Shown: piece by piece, positions 32,691 to 34,289 of the stretch
Position numbering within the stretch: position 1 is the first letter of the stretch
Layout: each line of letters begins with the position of its first letter
Source: Deltaproteobacteria bacterium
Lineage (GTDB): Bacteria > Desulfobacterota > Desulfobulbia > Desulfobulbales > BM004
DNA: 34,289 nt
Assembly (NCBI GenBank): GCA_024639555.1
Contig: JAHEID010000006.1
Coordinates: 1 to 34,289, forward strand
Direction of reading: 5' to 3'
Made by a program: the position numbers and the translations under genes
Notes under the pieces: model-generated
The model's input: the letters and a program-made list of their open reading frames with translations, nothing else
What the model was told of the DNA's origin: nothing
Database searches by the model: none

Positions 32691-33740
32691 TTATATATTC
32701 TCATCTTCTGCTTTTGCCACAGCCGGTTCGGGTGGTTCCCATTCCTCAATCTTCATGCCAAGTGACAAATCCATCTCTTCGAGGAGCTGCTTGATCTCAT
32801 TTAACGACTTGCGGCCAAAATTCTTGGTCTTGAGCATCTCAGCCTCTGATCTTTGCACCAGCTCGCCTATATAAGTAATATTGGCATTCTTCAAACAGTT
32901 CGCCGAACGAACAGAGAGTTCCAGGTCCTCAACCGTACGGTAGAGATTTTCATTCTGAGGTATCTCTTCACTTTCTTCTGTTTCTTCAATTTCGGGCTCT
33001 GCTTTTTCTTCGTCGAAATTGATAAAAATCGCCATGTGCTCTTTGAGAATTTTTGCAGCATACGCCAGGGCATTTTCAGGTTTGACACTTCCATCAGTGT
33101 AGATTTCCAGGGTCAATTTGTCGTAGTCCGTCTGCTGGCCGACACGGGCCTGGGTCACAATATACTGCACTTTCTTGACAGGAGTAAAAATCGAGTCGAT
33201 GGGGATCACACCGATCGGCTGATCATCTGTCTTATTCATCTCCGCCGGCCTGTACCCCTTGCCCCATTTTACTTCAAGCTCGACATCAAACTTTCCTTTT
33301 CCGGTTATGGTGCAGATATGCTGCTCCGGGTTCATAATCTCAACCGAGCCGTCAGAAATTATATCACCAGCGGTTACAGGTCCCTTTTCTTTCTTATTGA
33401 TCCGCACGGTTTGTCCATCAGCCGTATTAAGCTTGAGCCGCACTTCCTTCAGGTTCAGGATGACCTCAGTCACATCTTCCAAAACCCCGGGAATAGCAGT
33501 AAACTCATGTAATGCCCCTTCAATCCTGACAGAGGTAATTGCCGCACCCTGTATGGATGAAAGAAGGATCCGGCGCAAGGAGTTGCCTATCGTAGTAGCA
33601 AATCCCCGCTCCAAAGGCTGACAGGCAAATTTGCCGTACGACTCAGTGTGACTCTCCTTGTCCACTTCAAGTCGATCGGGCTGAATCAGTTCGGACCAGT
33701 TCTTATAAAAGGGATTTTCCTCAATAAGGTTTTCAGTCAT
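32691..33740 (-). CDS. rpoA: DNA-directed RNA polymerase alpha subunit
   Basis: The 349-residue subunit has the N-terminal dimerisation and assembly domain ([20 protein letters not shown] and [40 protein letters not shown]) and, after an acidic linker of about 25 residues ([20 protein letters not shown]), the C-terminal domain that contacts UP elements and activators ([36 protein letters not shown]). The linker is longer and more acidic than that of E. coli (329 residues), accounting for most of the extra length. It lies 24 bp after rpsD and 14 bp before rplQ in the standard alpha operon. Confidence 0.98.
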   Translation of the reverse strand: MTENLIEENPFYKNWSELIQPDRLEVDKESHTESYGKFACQPLERGFATTIGNSLRRILLSSIQGAAITSVRIEGALHEFTAIPGVLEDVTEVILNLKEVRLKLNTADGQTVRINKKEKGPVTAGDIISDGSVEIMNPEQHICTITGKGKFDVELEVKWGKGYRPAEMNKTDDQPIGVIPIDSIFTPVKKVQYIVTQARVGQQTDYDKLTLEIYTDGSVKPENALAYAAKILKEHMAIFINFDEEKAEPEIEETEESEEIPQNENLYRTVEDLELSVRSANCLKNANITYIGELVQRSEAEMLKTKNFGRKSLNEIKQLLEEMDLSLGMKIEEWEPPEPAVAKAEDENI

Positions 33741-33764
33741 GGTAGGTTTTTCCCTTAGTAATTA

Positions 33765-34289
33765 TTATTTAGAGTAGAGTTCAACTATCAACTGTTCTTG
33801 GATCGGCATCGTGATTTCATGCCGCTCCGGCATGCTCTTGACGCTTCCCTGCAAGTTGTCTCTGTCAAGTTCCAGCCAGCTTGGCACACCTCGCCTGGCC
33901 ACCGCATCCAAACTCTCATTAATGGCTTGATTCTTCTTGCTCTTTTCCTTGAGCGTGACTACATCTCCGACAGAAACCAGGAAGGAAGGGATATTCACCT
34001 TTTTGCCATTAATCAGGACATGATTATGACGGACAATCTGTCGGGCCTGATTCCTTGAATTGGCAAAACCAAGTCGGAACATGGTATTGTCAAGACGTCT
34101 TTCCAAAAACATTAAAAGGGTTTCACCTGTAACCCCCTTGGCTGATTCCGCCATCACAAAATATCTTCTAAACTGCCCTTCAAGCATGCCATAGATACGT
34201 TTTACCTTCTGTTTCTCGCGCAGCTGCACAGCATAGTCCGACACCTTGCGAAAACGCATCTGACCGTGTTGGCCCGGGGCATAGGCGCG
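33765..34289 (-). CDS. rpsD: 30S ribosomal protein S4 (5' end outside the window)
   Basis: The visible 174 residues cover the greater part of S4 (about 208). The frame is open to the window edge and starts within [20 protein letters not shown], which in complete S4 proteins lies near residue 35-55, so roughly 35 N-terminal residues are missing. [12 protein letters not shown] and the S4 RNA-binding domain ([40 protein letters not shown]) are clear, and the protein ends [11 protein letters not shown]4 starts 30S assembly and represses the alpha operon in E. coli. rpoA follows after 24 bp. Confidence 0.97.
   Translation of the reverse strand, partial: RAYAPGQHGQMRFRKVSDYAVQLREKQKVKRIYGMLEGQFRRYFVMAESAKGVTGETLLMFLERRLDNTMFRLGFANSRNQARQIVRHNHVLINGKKVNIPSFLVSVGDVVTLKEKSKKNQAINESLDAVARRGVPSWLELDRDNLQGSVKSMPERHEITMPIQEQLIVELYSK

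Overview
The window looks like chromosomal DNA from a Gram-negative anaerobe of the Desulfobacterota, most likely near Desulfobulbales. This is inferred from a periplasmic tetraheme c-type cytochrome of the c3 kind, NosL-like and PilZ proteins, and the minus-strand run rpsD-rpoA-rplQ ... rpsB-tsf-pyrH-frr-uppS-cdsA-dxr-rseP-tsaB-ispG-proS-rel. No phage, insertion sequence with a transposase, CRISPR array, tRNA or rRNA was seen.

Layout. 1-4.5 kb holds accessory genes on both strands: tetraheme cytochrome (-), a membrane-anchored XRE regulator with an EF-hand-like loop (+), a macro-domain protein (-), a secreted NosL-like protein (+), a conserved protein of unknown function (-) and a lipoprotein (-). 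4.7-9.3 kb is a plus-strand cluster of two different CLC chloride transporters followed by a PrmA-like methyltransferase. 9.4-16.6 kb contains a Tat-exported VanY-like D,D-carboxypeptidase (-), ettA (+), a periplasmic rhodanese (+), a KDPG-type aldolase (-), a Csd4-like D,L-carboxypeptidase preceded by an overlooked 44-codon ORF (+), and a PilZ protein (+). From 16.9 kb to the end nearly everything is on the minus strand and is housekeeping: (p)ppGpp synthetase, prolyl-tRNA synthetase, isoprenoid synthesis (ispG, dxr, uppS), tsaB for tRNA t6A, the site-2 protease rseP, cdsA, ribosome recycling and translation factors, a YkgJ-type cysteine-cluster protein and the tail of the alpha operon (rpsD is cut by the window edge).

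How genes work together. dxr and ispG make isoprenoid precursors, uppS turns them into the undecaprenyl carrier for peptidoglycan, and cdsA feeds phospholipid synthesis. The two peptidoglycan carboxypeptidases would trim pentapeptide to tetrapeptide and tripeptide to dipeptide, the pair of activities linked to curved or helical cell shape in Epsilonproteobacteria.

Most interesting observations: (1) the two carboxypeptidase genes, 4 kb apart and on opposite strands, share a ~100-bp upstream element in the same orientation relative to each gene; (2) the Csd4-like enzyme has the atypical glutamine zinc ligand; (3) the RelA/SpoT homologue keeps its synthetase motifs but has lost the HDxxED hydrolase motif; (4) a ~235-bp set of consecutive strong hairpins lies between rseP and tsaB with no gene to explain it; (5) two copies of a ~140-160-bp imperfect palindrome lie in intergenic spaces 10.8 kb apart; (6) structured leaders precede rpsB and tsf. 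All base pairing was read by eye and no folding or database search was run.
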